Assembly (NCBI RefSeq): GCF_016545825.1
Contig: NC_052616.1
Coordinates: forward strand, 55,745,623-55,809,622
DNA: 64,000 nt
Reading direction: 5' to 3'
Origin: Eucalyptus grandis
Taxonomy: Eukaryota; Streptophyta; Magnoliopsida; Myrtales; Myrtaceae
Every line of letters begins with the position of its first letter. Positions within the stretch are counted from its first letter, which is position 1. Shown here in pieces: positions 12,978-23,858 of the stretch. Made by a program: the position numbers and the translations under genes. The notes under the pieces were generated by a model. It worked only from the letters and a program-made list of their open reading frames with translations. It had not been told where the DNA came from and searched no databases.

Positions 12978-13473
12978 CGTGGCTTGATGAGAGCCATTAG
13001 ATTTGGTAGAGATGATGGTTGGATGATAGCCGTCTGATCTTGGACGTTGATCCTACCCATTCATTTTAAAGAAACTAGGGTTTCCTTCACTTTCTTTAGA
13101 CGCAACAATTGCTGCTCGTCAAACTCTAACACTCCCGAGTGGCATACTCCAAAGCAATGATTTGGTCACAATGCAAGGGAAGACGGCGGCCAACGGGGGT
13201 CTAGAGCCAAAGGCGGTGAGGGCAAACCCCTTCACCCACTAATGCATGTTCAGCCACGACCAATTGTTGGCTCTTGTCTTGCACAGTCAATTGATAGATT
13301 CACCCAAGTGGTAGTGTTGGCTCCATCGTGAGGATCTGTGACCTAAAATGTGAGTAATTTTCATTTAGAATCAGTAAAAAAACAAATTGTTTTCTCCTTT
13401 CTCTCATTGCTTTATACTATCAGAGAGTTTCATCCGAGCTTTCGAGGTACTCCTTGGCCACCTCGAGCTCGTT

Positions 13474-13801
13474 TCACGGAGCCAAGAGTCGATTAAAGCA
13501 TATGGTAACCAATCGATTCCCTTCCTTCAATTCTAACAAGGCTTGGGTGAGCGAGAAGATTTTGGCTTGGCTGAGTTTTCCATATATCTTGCGAATATTG
13601 TCCCATATTGTTTTGGAGTCTTTGGTCGGTAGGAGTTTGGCGGCAACCTCAGGGGCTAAATAGTTCCTGATCCATGTGCGCACGAGCTGGTTGCATTTAC
13701 ACCAGTGTTGTCAAATGGGAAGAGGACAGATATGTTGAGGAACTCATCCTGGTCCTTCATGATTAAAGCTCGCCAAAAATCCCGAGCCCAGCTACTGTAG
13801 T
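13474..13801 (-). pseudogene. copia gag fragment (UBN2-like)
   Basis: Minus-strand translation gives YSSWARDFWRALIMK next to the nested LTR, then a VRTWIRNYLAPEVAAKLL segment and IWDNIRKIYGKLSQAKIF, the usual order of copia gag (UBN2/retrotran_gag). The frame ends near 13474 and stops accumulate beyond it. It is part of the larger copia element. Confidence 0.7.
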
Positions 13802-16643
13802 TGTAACATCCTTGATTCTAAGTCATAAGAATAAGGTATGAGGGTCAATCATGGGAATCAATGACATAAATCTTTGATGGACCAAGACATGGCATGTTCG
13901 GCCATGGACCCAGTCCACCCAACCGAGACTCGGTTAAGGCAAATAACCAAGACTAACCACGAAGTTTATTTTAAGACATCCAATGGACCAATTCTAAAAT
14001 GGTCATTGGCAAGTTTAAGAAATCTACCCACTTAGTCGCCCTCAGTTGGTTTAAAGTTTAGTAAATTTTGGCATGAACCTCTATTCTCATAGAACCGTCG
14101 ATCATGTACAAATATGAATGACTTCTCCAATTAGGTGACACCATATGTTAGTCTTATGAATGCCTTAGATGAATTTTGTGCATGAATTAATTAATGCAAG
14201 GATGAATCATTTGACAAGTGTCAAGAGGTGATTAGGGTTCTAGAATCTTCCACGATATTTTCACTTAGTCCATCCTTATCTATTATGTGCCACATGTCAT
14301 TTGCAAGAAGAAGGAGAAAACTTGCATGCCAAGTAGTTGGCAAAAATATCTAGGTCTCATTTAATGATTTTAGACTTTAGTTCATTAATGGCATGGATGA
14401 ATCACCTACTTAGGTGTCCTTTAGAATCTTAGGTAAATCTTAGGGTATGATGGCCCTAGATTATAGCATTGGTGAACAAGTCAAGAACTAGCCAATTAGA
14501 AGAGGACATGATGCATCAAAAGGCTTATGTGTCCCTTAGGTGCCATAGGTAATAACGAACCTAAAGTGAGCTTTAGATAGCAAGCAAATAGGTGGATCAA
14601 TCACAAGCCAACACCAAAGGATCTAGGCGCCAACTCAAGAAGATAGGCAGGCCAACTTGTCATTTAGGCGTCATCATGAGTTTGCATAAAAAAACTAAGA
14701 GGAAGAGGCCTATAAATAGAAGAAGGCATCCTCACATTTTAAGGGTTAGACATTCTCTCTTTTCTTCTCCCTTTCTCTCCTCTCTTTCACGCCTTCCTTA
14801 CCAAGCTACCTTAGGAGCCATCTACTCACCAAAGGAGCATCTTGGAGCTAGGTTCAAAAGTTATAAGTAGACTTTCATAACTCTTCGATAGGGCAATGTA
14901 CTAAGTGTATTGTTTAGGATCTTGTCATCGCTTGCTTGTGTTTTCTTATATGTTGTGCTTGTTACGTGTTTTCAATTACTTGTCTTTACATCGAGTAAAT
15001 CATGGTCTCGTGTGGGTGTTGAGCACACCCGAATAGTGAGGAAAGGTCTTGGCAATTTGACGTGTGTCGAGGTGGGTACACAACCCACACTTGATCTCGG
15101 GACAACATTGAAGCGTATTGTCACTTGAGACAAGCATCGGGTCGAGGCTGAAGCCAGAGTGAACAATTCCAAGTCCAAACCACGAGCCCGAATCAAATCC
15201 AGCATGAGTCTAGTTTAATAGGGCACAAAAGTCATTGATTCACTTTGTATGGCATGCCTTTGAGCCTTTCATTTACCTAATGATTCAAGATAACAAAACG
15301 GATTGATTGATACTTGAACGCATGGACACACAATGGATTTTTACTGCCGTGATATGCCGGGTTGTTGCCTGGGGTAAAGTCCAAGATGCCATTCAGATAT
15401 TAAAATCATGGACGATGCTGGCCCGGGTTAGGCCAATGCCTGGAGTTGCCTTGGATGCCGTCCTAATAATGAGATTAGGACGATCTCGATTACCAAGGGG
15501 GGGATCGATGCCCGGTTGATACTGGAAGAGTTGATGGATTTCGACTAACTGAACTGACTGAAATAAACTGGAAGTCCATGTGTGGTCCATAACTGATGCA
15601 TGTGTGATGCTTGCACCGATACATGAATTAAGACTTGCAAAAGCTGGGTTTGTTTGATATGTATTGTTGAGTACTTGCATCAATTTGAGTATATGTTTGC
15701 ATCGGGTCACTTAGTACTTGAATGAGTTTTATGTGATGCACGCTTCCCTCTTAGTGATTGGAATAATCGTAAGTCACGGATATTTGGAGGGCTTGCTTTT
15801 ATGTAATAACTCCTTGTCTTTGATGCTTGAAAGCACATAGCTGATTGAAAGTCCTTCTTATGCATAAGCAAGGCAAGGCACAAACCTTCTTATTGATTGC
15901 CATCGACAAGTGGGTGGTGATCTTGTATCCGAGGATTGATGGCAAGACATCCTCATATAGGAGAATTAAGGATTTCTACTTACAGAGTCATCGACTCACT
16001 CTTGTTGTTTTCATCATTTCAAGTGTGGGATGGGTAAACCAACCCTACTGCCCGTCCGTCCCGGTCTTCCGATTGATATGGTTATTACCGTGATGGATAT
16101 AGTAGACTTAGAAGAGGACGTCATTTACCAGAAGTATATCATCACTGTATGGGTCCAAGAAAGGGTAGACACATTGGTTTTCCATGTGTAGGAGGCTTGG
16201 TGCCTCATTTTTTATAGGGACGTTTTAGGTCCCATCCGAGGCCTCATCCTTCTAGTGGATCCTACGGGAGCATAGTAGAAGAATGGCCTAGAATGAGGGG
16301 CCACTTTTGGAGGAGTTCAATAGAGGAGCTAGGTTACCCCAGCCTTTTAATCGCTGATATGTGGTAATGAAGATAAGTAGGCCAGGACTAAGATGGACAT
16401 GTAATCATAATAACTTTTGATATGTGTATATATATGTATGAATATATGTTGCTTTTGTTTGCTTAGCTTGTATACATGTTGCCCGACTTCCATGTTTGTT
16501 TTTGTACGGGGATTGTTTTTAATTTGCTTCCGCATGTGCTTAATCAAAGATAAAATATTTTTGGGATAATCGACGTACCAGGCACGTCGATGCTGACCCG
16601 CCGAGTCACGCTCTTGTACCAGAGGTGCGGCAGGGGCGTGACA
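13802..16643 (+). mobile_element. Solo LTR (2842 bp, Tekay-like) nested in copia gag
   Basis: Starts TGTAACATCC and ends GGGGCGTGACA, with TATAAATA at 14711-14718. It is flanked by GTAGT (13797-13801) and GCAGT (16644-16648), a 4/5 match expected of an aged 5-bp target duplication. The copia gag frame approaches it from both sides (RIKKL on one side, YSSW on the other), which supports a clean insertion. Length and ends resemble LTRs of Tekay-type chromoviruses; that assignment is inference. Open frames within it (e.g. 14592-16093) are not genes. Confidence 0.75.
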
Positions 16644-17258
16644 GCAGTTTTTTGATTCGGCAAGCTACAATGAGATGAAACGCGGCTTGGGGCATTCTAT
16701 TGGCAATGTATAGAGTGAGTCGCCGGGCTCCAGATAGTCGCCGCTGGCCGAAACGACATACAACACAAAGTTGGGTGCCACAACCGAGTAGGGATTCAGT
16801 CCTAGGCCCTGTGGAATGGGTTCGAGTGGGACTAGACCGTCCAACCCATCTCGATGCGGGCGTTTCCTTCTTCTCCATATGTGCCGTATGGGGCCCATGT
16901 CTGATTTGGCCCCACGGCCCATAGACCATGAACTGGAAACCACTAGACAAGAACTCACTGGGTCGGCCTGGAAACGTGTACTAGAGCAAAAGGTTGTTTG
17001 GCAGTATGTTGAAATACGGATTGCTATCTTTGGTTGGATCAATTTGATCCCATTCTTTGTTTTGTGGTGAGTTCGGAATTTCCTTCATTGAAGAGTTTCC
17101 TCCGTCAACTGTGTTTTTGTTCTTGGCCATGATATGGGGAAAAAAAAAAGGATTCCTACCAAATGCTGATTTGTTTTGCAGGGCTTAATTTGCAACAACA
17201 TATCAGTAAGAAAAATGAAGGCAATTTGAGGGTTTGCGGAAGCTAGGTCGAAGATTAT

Positions 17259-17271
17259 GGCTCTGATACCA
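17259..17271 (-). other. Primer binding site of copia element
   Basis: The minus strand reads TGGTATCAGAGCC directly after the LTR end TGTCA. This matches the initiator-methionine tRNA 3' end complement used by plant copia elements, and it fixes the orientation and LTR edge. Confidence 0.85.
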
Positions 17272-17507
17272 TGACACAAGATGAAGGGAAATAGAGGAAA
17301 TTGTATTATATTGTTCTATTTTGTATGCAAGTACGTTGGTCAATTTATAGTGTAAGGACAAAATAAAAATAATAATAATAATAATATACAAAGATTATAA
17401 TTTCCTACTATTTAAACTAGCCACCGATTGATTGAATCAATCAAAATCATAATCAAGATCAATGCCACGATTGGTATCATCAGTGATATCCAATCATATC
17501 TCCAACA
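17272..17507 (-). mobile_element. 5' LTR of copia element
   Basis: On the minus strand it begins TGTTGGAGATATGATTGG and ends CTTGTGTCA, next to the primer site. About 236 bp; the outer edge could instead be at 17513, where another TG occurs. It contains an (ATT)n/(AAT)n tract at 17367-17385. Confidence 0.7.
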
Positions 17508-17554
17508 ATAACAGATTGAATGATCCTGATGTGTTCCCGTCATATGAACATTAT

Positions 17555-18620
17555 ACTTGGGAGATCCTACGTTCAATCAAGTGCATCGTTCATTGGATAA
17601 AGCCCGCTGAATCATAGTCTTTTCCAATTTTTAGATCGTACATATTGGCCATTCGCTGCTGCTCACACGCCGCCGTATCGTGTGCTAAGCACCAGCCTCT
17701 CGCGTCAGTCTTGTGATGGAGACTTGTTTGAACACGAAATGCATCATAGCGAATCGGGCAACTTGTTGGAAACTTGGAGCCAGTGGAGACACCTGATTTG
17801 CTAAGATATCTTCTATTTTATTCACTCAAACAGCACACACTATTTGGTCAACCAAAGTTGCTTTTCATGTCTTTGTTTCTGGAATCACCACATGGGAAAA
17901 GATTTTGGTGGTGGTGGTGGTGGTGGTGAGAATCAAAAACCTTGTACAACCCAGATTAGTCGAATCTAACTTTAAAGTTAGTGGCTCTATTATTCAAAGA
18001 AAAACATTGTGTGTAATGCCTATACTCCCTCCATTATTGTCGCGTAAACGTTTCATCGATATAGGTCAAGCGCATATGAATAGGAAAAACTCAAATGAAA
18101 GTGAAGTCAATGATGAAACAAAATTGTGAACTCGGTGCCCTCTCCACTCAATTGATGGTAGATTTCAAACTGTGTTACCAAAAAGGATGACAACCGTTTT
18201 GATTCGACGAGAATATTAGGATCCTGCGAACTCTCAATCACTCTTTGAAACTTCTGATGAAATCTCATCATTTCAAAAAGTTTTGAATACAAACTCGAGC
18301 GAGAAAAAGATGTTGCACTAAGATTATTTGCCTCAACAGCAACCCCACTTCCCATTAGTAGATTATAAAAATGACCACAACAAATATACGGAACGTTCCA
18401 CGATGAAAGTGTGATCAATGTCACCTTCTAACCTAACTTTTTAGCGATTATGGCTAACTTTTAAATTACAGAAAGATTTGCTTCGGACAGGAATTCTTGC
18501 TTCACCTCTTCCATAGAGTATTTTAAGCTCCTATTCAAGTTTGGCAGAATCCACTTTGGAACAAAGGAGAAAGTTCCACTAATCTTTGTCTACTCTCGTC
18601 ATATTAGAGTTGTTCATCTC
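17555..18620 (+). promoter_or_regulatory. Upstream flank of SWEET copy 2
   Basis: Collinear with flanks of the other subgroup B copies: the 'cattggataaagcccgctga' phrase near 17591 (also near 32508), the 'tttctggaatcacc' phrase near 17877, a (GGT)n tract at 17906-17929, the palindrome GGAACGTTCC at 18390-18399 and the 'gtgatcaatgtcacctt' phrase after it. No gene is supported; the frames at 17905-18129 and 18107-18424 recur in other flanks. Confidence 0.6.
18390..18399. promoter_or_regulatory. Conserved palindrome GGAACGTTCC, copy 2
   Basis: Ten-base perfect palindrome with an AACGTT core, about 350 bp before the ATG. It recurs at 80-87 (8 bases), 39024-39033, 46898-46907 (one mismatch) and 52829-52838. 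A binding site is inference. Confidence 0.45.
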
Positions 18621-18628
18621 TATATATG
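18621..18628 (+). promoter_or_regulatory. TATA box of SWEET copy 2
   Basis: TATATATG followed by AACGAACCAGAG, 119 bp before the ATG. The same core is found before copies 6 and 7. Confidence 0.5.
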
Positions 18629-18746
18629 AACGAACCAGAGTTACTGACATTACCAAATTAGTAAGGCCTTCAACTTCAGGGCAGATTTGCTGTTGTCACT
18701 TCGCCTTATTTTCTTTCTTCTCACTTGTCTTTGACCTGAGAAAGCC

Positions 18747-20133
18747 ATGGACATTCTCCGTTTCTTGTGCGGCGTTCTCGGTACTGCGTTTTCCATTCTG
18801 ATTTCTGCATTTCTTCTTGTCATTCGGTCCCCGTCCTCTTTCATTGCTTTATTTGTTCTCCGCTTTAACACCGTGCGCTTTCCCTGTTTCCAACATAGGA
18901 AATGCAGTCGGTCTGTTCCTTTTCTTGGCGCCTATGTAAGTCACAGTGTATCTGTCTTGCTAAGTTATTATTCCGTCTTTTTTGCTAAAACTTGTGAAGC
19001 TGCATAACTATTCTAGTATGACGTTCAAGAGGATCATAAGAAGCCAGTCGACTGAGCAGTTCTCTGGTGTCCCCTATGTGATAAGCCTACTTAATTGTCT
19101 CTTGTACACTTGGTAAGTTCTGCAAGATTCTTAACAATAAGCACAATGTTACTAAGGCACTAATTGACTCGTTTTCTATCTAACCAAACTTGTGCATACG
19201 TCTCTTTATTTATACATGGCTAAATTGTTTTGAAGGTATGGACTACCATTCGTGTCGTCGGACAACCTTCTGATATCAATCATTAGCGGCATAGGAGTAG
19301 TGATTGAATTCACGTACGTTTCAATCTTCATCACAAACGGACCAAAGAAGGAGAGGGCGAAGATTATCGGACTCTGTGCTCTTGCTCTGATTCTTTTCAT
19401 AACATTTGCCTTTGTCTCCCTCTTCGCCTTGCATGGGAAGACCCGGAAACTCTTATGTGGCATCACGCTCGACATTTCCTCTACTATCATGTATGCTTCA
19501 CCTCTATCAGTCATGGTAAGATCATTAATTGTTAAGATATTGAAATAGATTTCACGTTGTACTCCAACAGTTCAAGTTTTTGGAGTAGGCGATTACACAA
19601 TCTATGTGAAAAACTAATTACATCTTAAAATATGTCGTCGTCATCATCAAAAGGAGAGTTTTCCTAGTACCAGAAGTTCAAATGGTATTTGAATGAAGCA
19701 CTTGGTTATATCGGTTTCGTTTGGTACATACAGATGTCGGTAATCAAGAAGAAGAGCGTGGAGTTCATGCCATTCTTGTTATCGCTGTTCACCTTCTTAT
19801 GTGGCATTTTCTGGCTCACATACGGCCTTCTTAGTAGGGACCCGTTTCTCATCGTAAGCCATCGCCTTATATCATAATTGTGTGCGTGCGCGCGTGCATG
19901 TGGAGAGTCAATCTTCAGAATATGCAATTTGAACTTGACAGTTGAGGGCATTGGACGTAATTTTGTTGCAGGTGCCTAATGGATTGGGGACTGGACTTGG
20001 GACTGCCCAACTGATCTTGTATGCAATATACTGCAAGAACCAGAGTCATATGACAAACGAGATCACGGATGAATTTGCAGAGACGGACCTTGAAACGACC
20101 GATCAAATGCAGAAATTGGGTTGCCTTGCTTAA
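18747..20133 (+). CDS. SWEET1: SWEET1-like sugar transporter, copy 2 (subgroup B), intact
   Basis: 242-aa SWEET predicted to carry hexoses through a membrane. Exons: 18747-18780, 18899-18935, 19017-19112, 19236-19515, 19734-19853 and 19972-20133, all with GT-AG introns. It starts MDILRFLCGVLG and keeps Pro23, Pro43, Pro145, Pro162, Trp176 and Asn192. Position 54 is Tyr and position 73 is Ser (SIISGIG) instead of the Ser and Asn of Arabidopsis SWEET1. The segment after helix 3 reads ITNGPKKER where most copies have YAPKKER. The tail keeps the full frame and ends KLGCLA. It is the only subgroup B member in the window with both an intact gene body and an untruncated tail. The ATG is the first in the transcript predicted from the TATA box. 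Confidence 0.92.
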
Positions 20134-20633
20134 GCTTCACAGCTTCAAGCAAAACATGACCAGCCCTCTGGAATCTATCATCATTGCGCGCTGTAATTGG
20201 CTTACATCACAAGAAAGAGTTAAACAAAACATTTCCAGCTCTTATCATTCAAAATCAAGTGGTGACAGACTTACGTGATGAGGTTATCACCTTAATGAGA
20301 TCAGAGAAAGTATCATTTTTCTTCTCTCTTTTCCTCTTCTATTTTTTGGTCTTGACTTTCACGCCTTCCTGTCTCTATTAGCCACGATAGATTGCCACTA
20401 CAATACGATAATCAGCTGTAAGACATCTCAAGTATGGCATTAGTTGTGAGAATCGCTGATTCATAAATCAATAGTCATCTCTATATGGTCGCTGACTCGT
20501 GCGAGTATTCACTGGGCTCAAGTAGGGTCGGGTCGTTACACTCTTTCCCTCCTTTGCACAATCCTCGAACCTCACTATTGTCACTGTTACTCAAGCCACT
20601 GTCCCTAGCGACAACTTCAGCAAGGCACCGACA

Positions 20634-20679
<46 letters not shown>

Positions 20680-20800
20680 AATCCAATAAAAATAGGGGAA
20701 TGACACAACCTTCATTCTACCCAAAAGATGTAGCCTCTAACATAACCAATACTTGTTAATATATATATATATATATATATATATGATAAACTAGCGGATT
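20134..20800. repeat. 3' flank of copy 2 with CT and AT repeats
   Basis: No gene. A conserved downstream block ('gtcgttacactctttccctcc' near 20532) leads into (CT)n at 20641-20677 and then (AT)n at 20759-20784. The same block plus CT repeat follows copies 5 and 7. Confidence 0.7.
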
Positions 20801-21449
20801 TGTTACAACATCAAAGTTTTTATAATTTATCAAAAAACATATTGAACTCCCTAAAAGTCCTTGTCGATAGCATTATCATTCTATTCGTCGCTAATCGAGG
20901 AAACAAAAAAATGTTTTTGGTAGATAGTATGAGCAATCGCAGCCTAGTGATTAGTACATCTATGTAAGTAAATCGAGTAGCCACTAAACATATATAAAGA
21001 CATACCAAAACTCATAATCCAAACCAATGATATAATATACATATATCAAATCAAATATGAGTTATTTCATTTCAATAAAACTTTATACAAATCAGAAATA
21101 CTCATATAATCCACCATCACAATTCAAACATTATTGGTTAAGTTCATCAAATCACATGTCAATGGTTCATTCCATAAATTGATCTATTACTTATGATCTA
21201 CCATAGCATCTGGTAACAAGGCGACCAAGATTTCCTTTGACGAGTTTTCCACTTATTATCAGCTAAGCTAATGGGTTGGGCCAAAACAATATCCTAAACC
21301 CAATATGCATACCCAAAAACCCTTGTGATAATGAACATCAAACCATTATCCTCCAATATAAGAAATCAAATCCATAATCCATCTCATAAACCATAACACA
21401 CTTTATAATTCAAAACAATTAATCTTTTGTTCGGCTCATCTGTTAGAAA

Positions 21450-21490
<41 letters not shown>

Positions 21491-22425
21491 GTAAAATCTG
21501 TTAGAAATATATTTCATAAAGTATATCTTAAGTCATTACAAAATTCATTTCATAAATCAAATTCGCAAATCGATATGAATAACTATTCATGATTCATTTC
21601 ATAAACACTTTGTAGACCATGTTAATAATTAATAGGTAGCAAATGCTCGATCAGAAGTTATGCATCGATCATGCCATAAACATCACTTTTGTCCTTTAAC
21701 CAAATCACAATTTTCACATAACAATTTAACTAAACTACTCTATTTCCTAGTCAAAATGCTAACTACAGGTCGACAAAACACTTCTAGAATGGCTAATCAC
21801 GGAGAAAAACTACTAACATAAAAACAACTACTCACACGACAAACGGCCATTCGTGTCATATCTCTTTTTACCGGACTCCAATTCAACCGTGCTCACTATC
21901 ACAAGGAAGCCCTTGAAAGTACTAAAAGGTCCATAGCTTGGCCAACCCAAAAATTAATTGACAAAAATTGGCACAAAAAGCTTATGGTCGTTACTATTAA
22001 ACACGTACAACCGACTTCAAAATCTTATTTTTATTGAGTTCTGTAAAGTCATACAACTCCATCCCAAATTATCAATCCCCCATGATTTCTCAGTTAACAA
22101 CTCATAAATTGGACCTCATCGTTCAAAATTCACATAATTTCGAATTTGTACTATAATTTCAAAACTACTATGATTTGACAAACAAAGGACTTAAATCCAT
22201 ATCAGCCTTGCAAATTTAAGTAAATTCGGTTTGACGAGGCATATACCCTTTCCTCTTTCCTTTCCTTTCTTCTTCTTTCGCTTTCTTTCTTTCTTCTTTC
22301 TTTTCTTTCTCCCTGTTTGTGCATGCCCTTCCTTACCTTTTATTATAGCCTCTCATTCCTTGCTTTGACTAGTCAAAGTTTTTTTTTCTTTTTGACCATT
22401 GACTGGTCAAACAAGCACAAATATT
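20801..22425 (-). mobile_element. Probable LTR of a decayed chromovirus
   Basis: On the minus strand it would begin TGTAATATTTGTGC next to an A-run that fits a polypurine tract (22440-22457 region) and end near GATGTTGTAACA at 20801. Adjacent minus-strand integrase and chromodomain remnants support a 3' LTR. The far end and any target duplication are not certain. It includes (AT)n at 21458-21486. No coding frame is supported. Confidence 0.45.
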
Positions 22426-22459
22426 ACATTCTACCTCTTTAAAAAAAAAAAAAAAATTA

Positions 22460-22690
22460 GTTCTCGAAATTTGAACTTACCTCAATTTTCAAACAAATGA
22501 AGTTATTTGTGCTTTATCTCCTTGTCGAGCTCTCAAGTGCCCTTAGTTGAACTATTGGCAATTAATCATGTAGCATTCTCATCAAGTGGCTTTCTCAATA
22601 GACTTACAATAAAATCCATAGTGATATACTAGGTATTTCAAGAGGTTGCAACTGTCCATCCACTCTAGCTCTCATTTTTCACTTGCTAAG
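22460..22690 (-). pseudogene. Chromovirus pol remnant (integrase linker to chromodomain end)
   Basis: Minus-strand translation from about 22682 gives VKNES-SGW-ATS-N-YITMDFI, matching the integrase linker usually seen as VKAEHQxPxGLLQPLxIPxWKWExITMDF. It then runs through LLRKPLDENAT-LI and directly into NSSTKGT-ELDKEIKHK-LHLFEN, which matches the chromodomain end (EATWELE...YPHLFEN). Most of the integrase core is missing, so a large internal deletion joined the two. Dashes mark stops. The alignment is by eye. Confidence 0.5.
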
Positions 22691-23858
22691 AAAATAGACA
22701 TTGATCATCATATTCTTAATATTAATCCAGCAGACGGTTTCTCTCAATTCCCTACACATTTTATTGGCCCTGTATGAGTTTTGAATCAAGTGCTATGAAC
22801 ATTCTACAATCTCTCATTTTTCAACATTGAATAATCAAGAACACATAAGCGCCTACAATACCTCAAGAATCTACTTGTCAATCAGCTTCTTCTCCTTCTT
22901 TGATATTCCTCAACCAAAATTTTTTTGTCATTCTATCTAGACTTGATTCTCTCAATCAAAATTGGATGTGCTTGGAGATTAGATAATTGAGCACAAAGCT
23001 AATAAACCAATACCTCTTAGATAATGAGTTAGGTAAACATATATAGCTTAGAGTTCCAATTTGCGTTACTTAATGATCAAATAAAGGAACTACGACAAAT
23101 CATGACCACCTGATTATTCTTTCAAGAGATACGACTCATGTGGATATGTCCGATAATTACAAAATACGATGTGGTTTTTTGTCAAGTCAAACTGTCCAAT
23201 CAAGTCTAGGTTGCTGATATTACGTGATCATTGTGTGAACTTCATTACAATGGGAAAATTACAGGTCTCAGTTAATTTGCTTGTCTTTTAATGTGCTCGT
23301 CATATTAAGTGTAGCGGCCGTCAGGTTTGGGTCGTACCGAACATTGGCGAGCCACGTGACAGACCGTGACCTCTGGCCCTAAGGTCCTAATTTCTCCGTT
23401 GAATACTTTAAAAATTACAAGAAAAAAAGAATTAAATATAATTAGAAAATTAGGCAAAATATTTTTCTCACCTCCCAAAATAAAAAATAATCGTTCGTTT
23501 CGTAACTATATAAATCAATGATACCAACCAATTATATAAAAATGGCTTCCTTTAACTCTCTCTCTCTTTCTCTCTCTCATATGCTTATGTATGTATCAAC
23601 TTCAGCTCAAAGATTCCTATATACCCATGATAAAAGGATTGCATTCTAGTTCTTCTTCAATCAAATCAAGAAAGTTTTAAATTGGAAAGAAATGCTATGA
23701 CTACATAGAGATATCAATTGTGGCACTTAGAATCTTTTATTGAGTGACCGGATTCTTCGGAATAGGTCCCAAAATTTTTGTGAACCTTTTTATGAAGTTA
23801 AAGAATTTAGAAAATCTTCGATCATCAATTAGTTCCCGCTCCCAGCAAATATCCCATC
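22691..23858. other. Decayed repeat DNA, no gene seen
   Basis: AT-rich, probably further chromovirus remains up to about 23300. A block at 23312-23400 (GCGGCCGTCAGG...) looks like part of another element but has no partner in the window. Short CT tracts occur near 23560. Confidence 0.35.

Larger units (their letters stand above)
12203..17507 (-). mobile_element. Truncated copia retrotransposon, split by a nested LTR
   Basis: Read on the minus strand: LTR at 17507-17272, primer site at 17271-17259, leader and gag start to 16644, nested LTR 16643-13802, gag remainder from 13801, protease-like piece and GAG-pre-integrase piece ending at 12203. The gag frame gives YSSWARDFWRALIMK at about 13798-13754 and a UBN2-type stretch at 13683-13474. 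The protease motif reads DLDASDH instead of the usual DSGASDH-type sequence, so the catalytic site is altered. The GAG-pre-integrase part has VLYIPDFKFNILSIS (12600s) and HKHLGY...CPLAKQ (12350-12280). Integrase core, reverse transcriptase, RNase H and the 3' LTR are missing. The element cannot move on its own. Confidence 0.8.

Noticed and set aside
9709..16643. The two TGTAACATCC LTRs as the pair of one full retrotransposon
   Set aside because: They are too diverged, the first lacks its 3' end, and the DNA between is a copia element on the other strand interrupted by the second LTR itself.
14592..16950. Several 66-125 aa frames between the copia gag pieces
   Set aside because: Most lie in the nested LTR 13802-16643, and the others overlap in opposing phases in the copia leader/gag start. 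None forms a separate gene.
16606..17070. A possible independent gene on either strand
   Set aside because: It lies between the copia primer site and the gag piece, in the right place for the element's leader and gag N-terminus, and the overlapping frames on both strands show no other domain.
20637..20785. CT and AT runs as a regular array such as CRISPR or a satellite
   Set aside because: They are simple dinucleotide microsatellites with no spacer structure, in a plant nuclear context.
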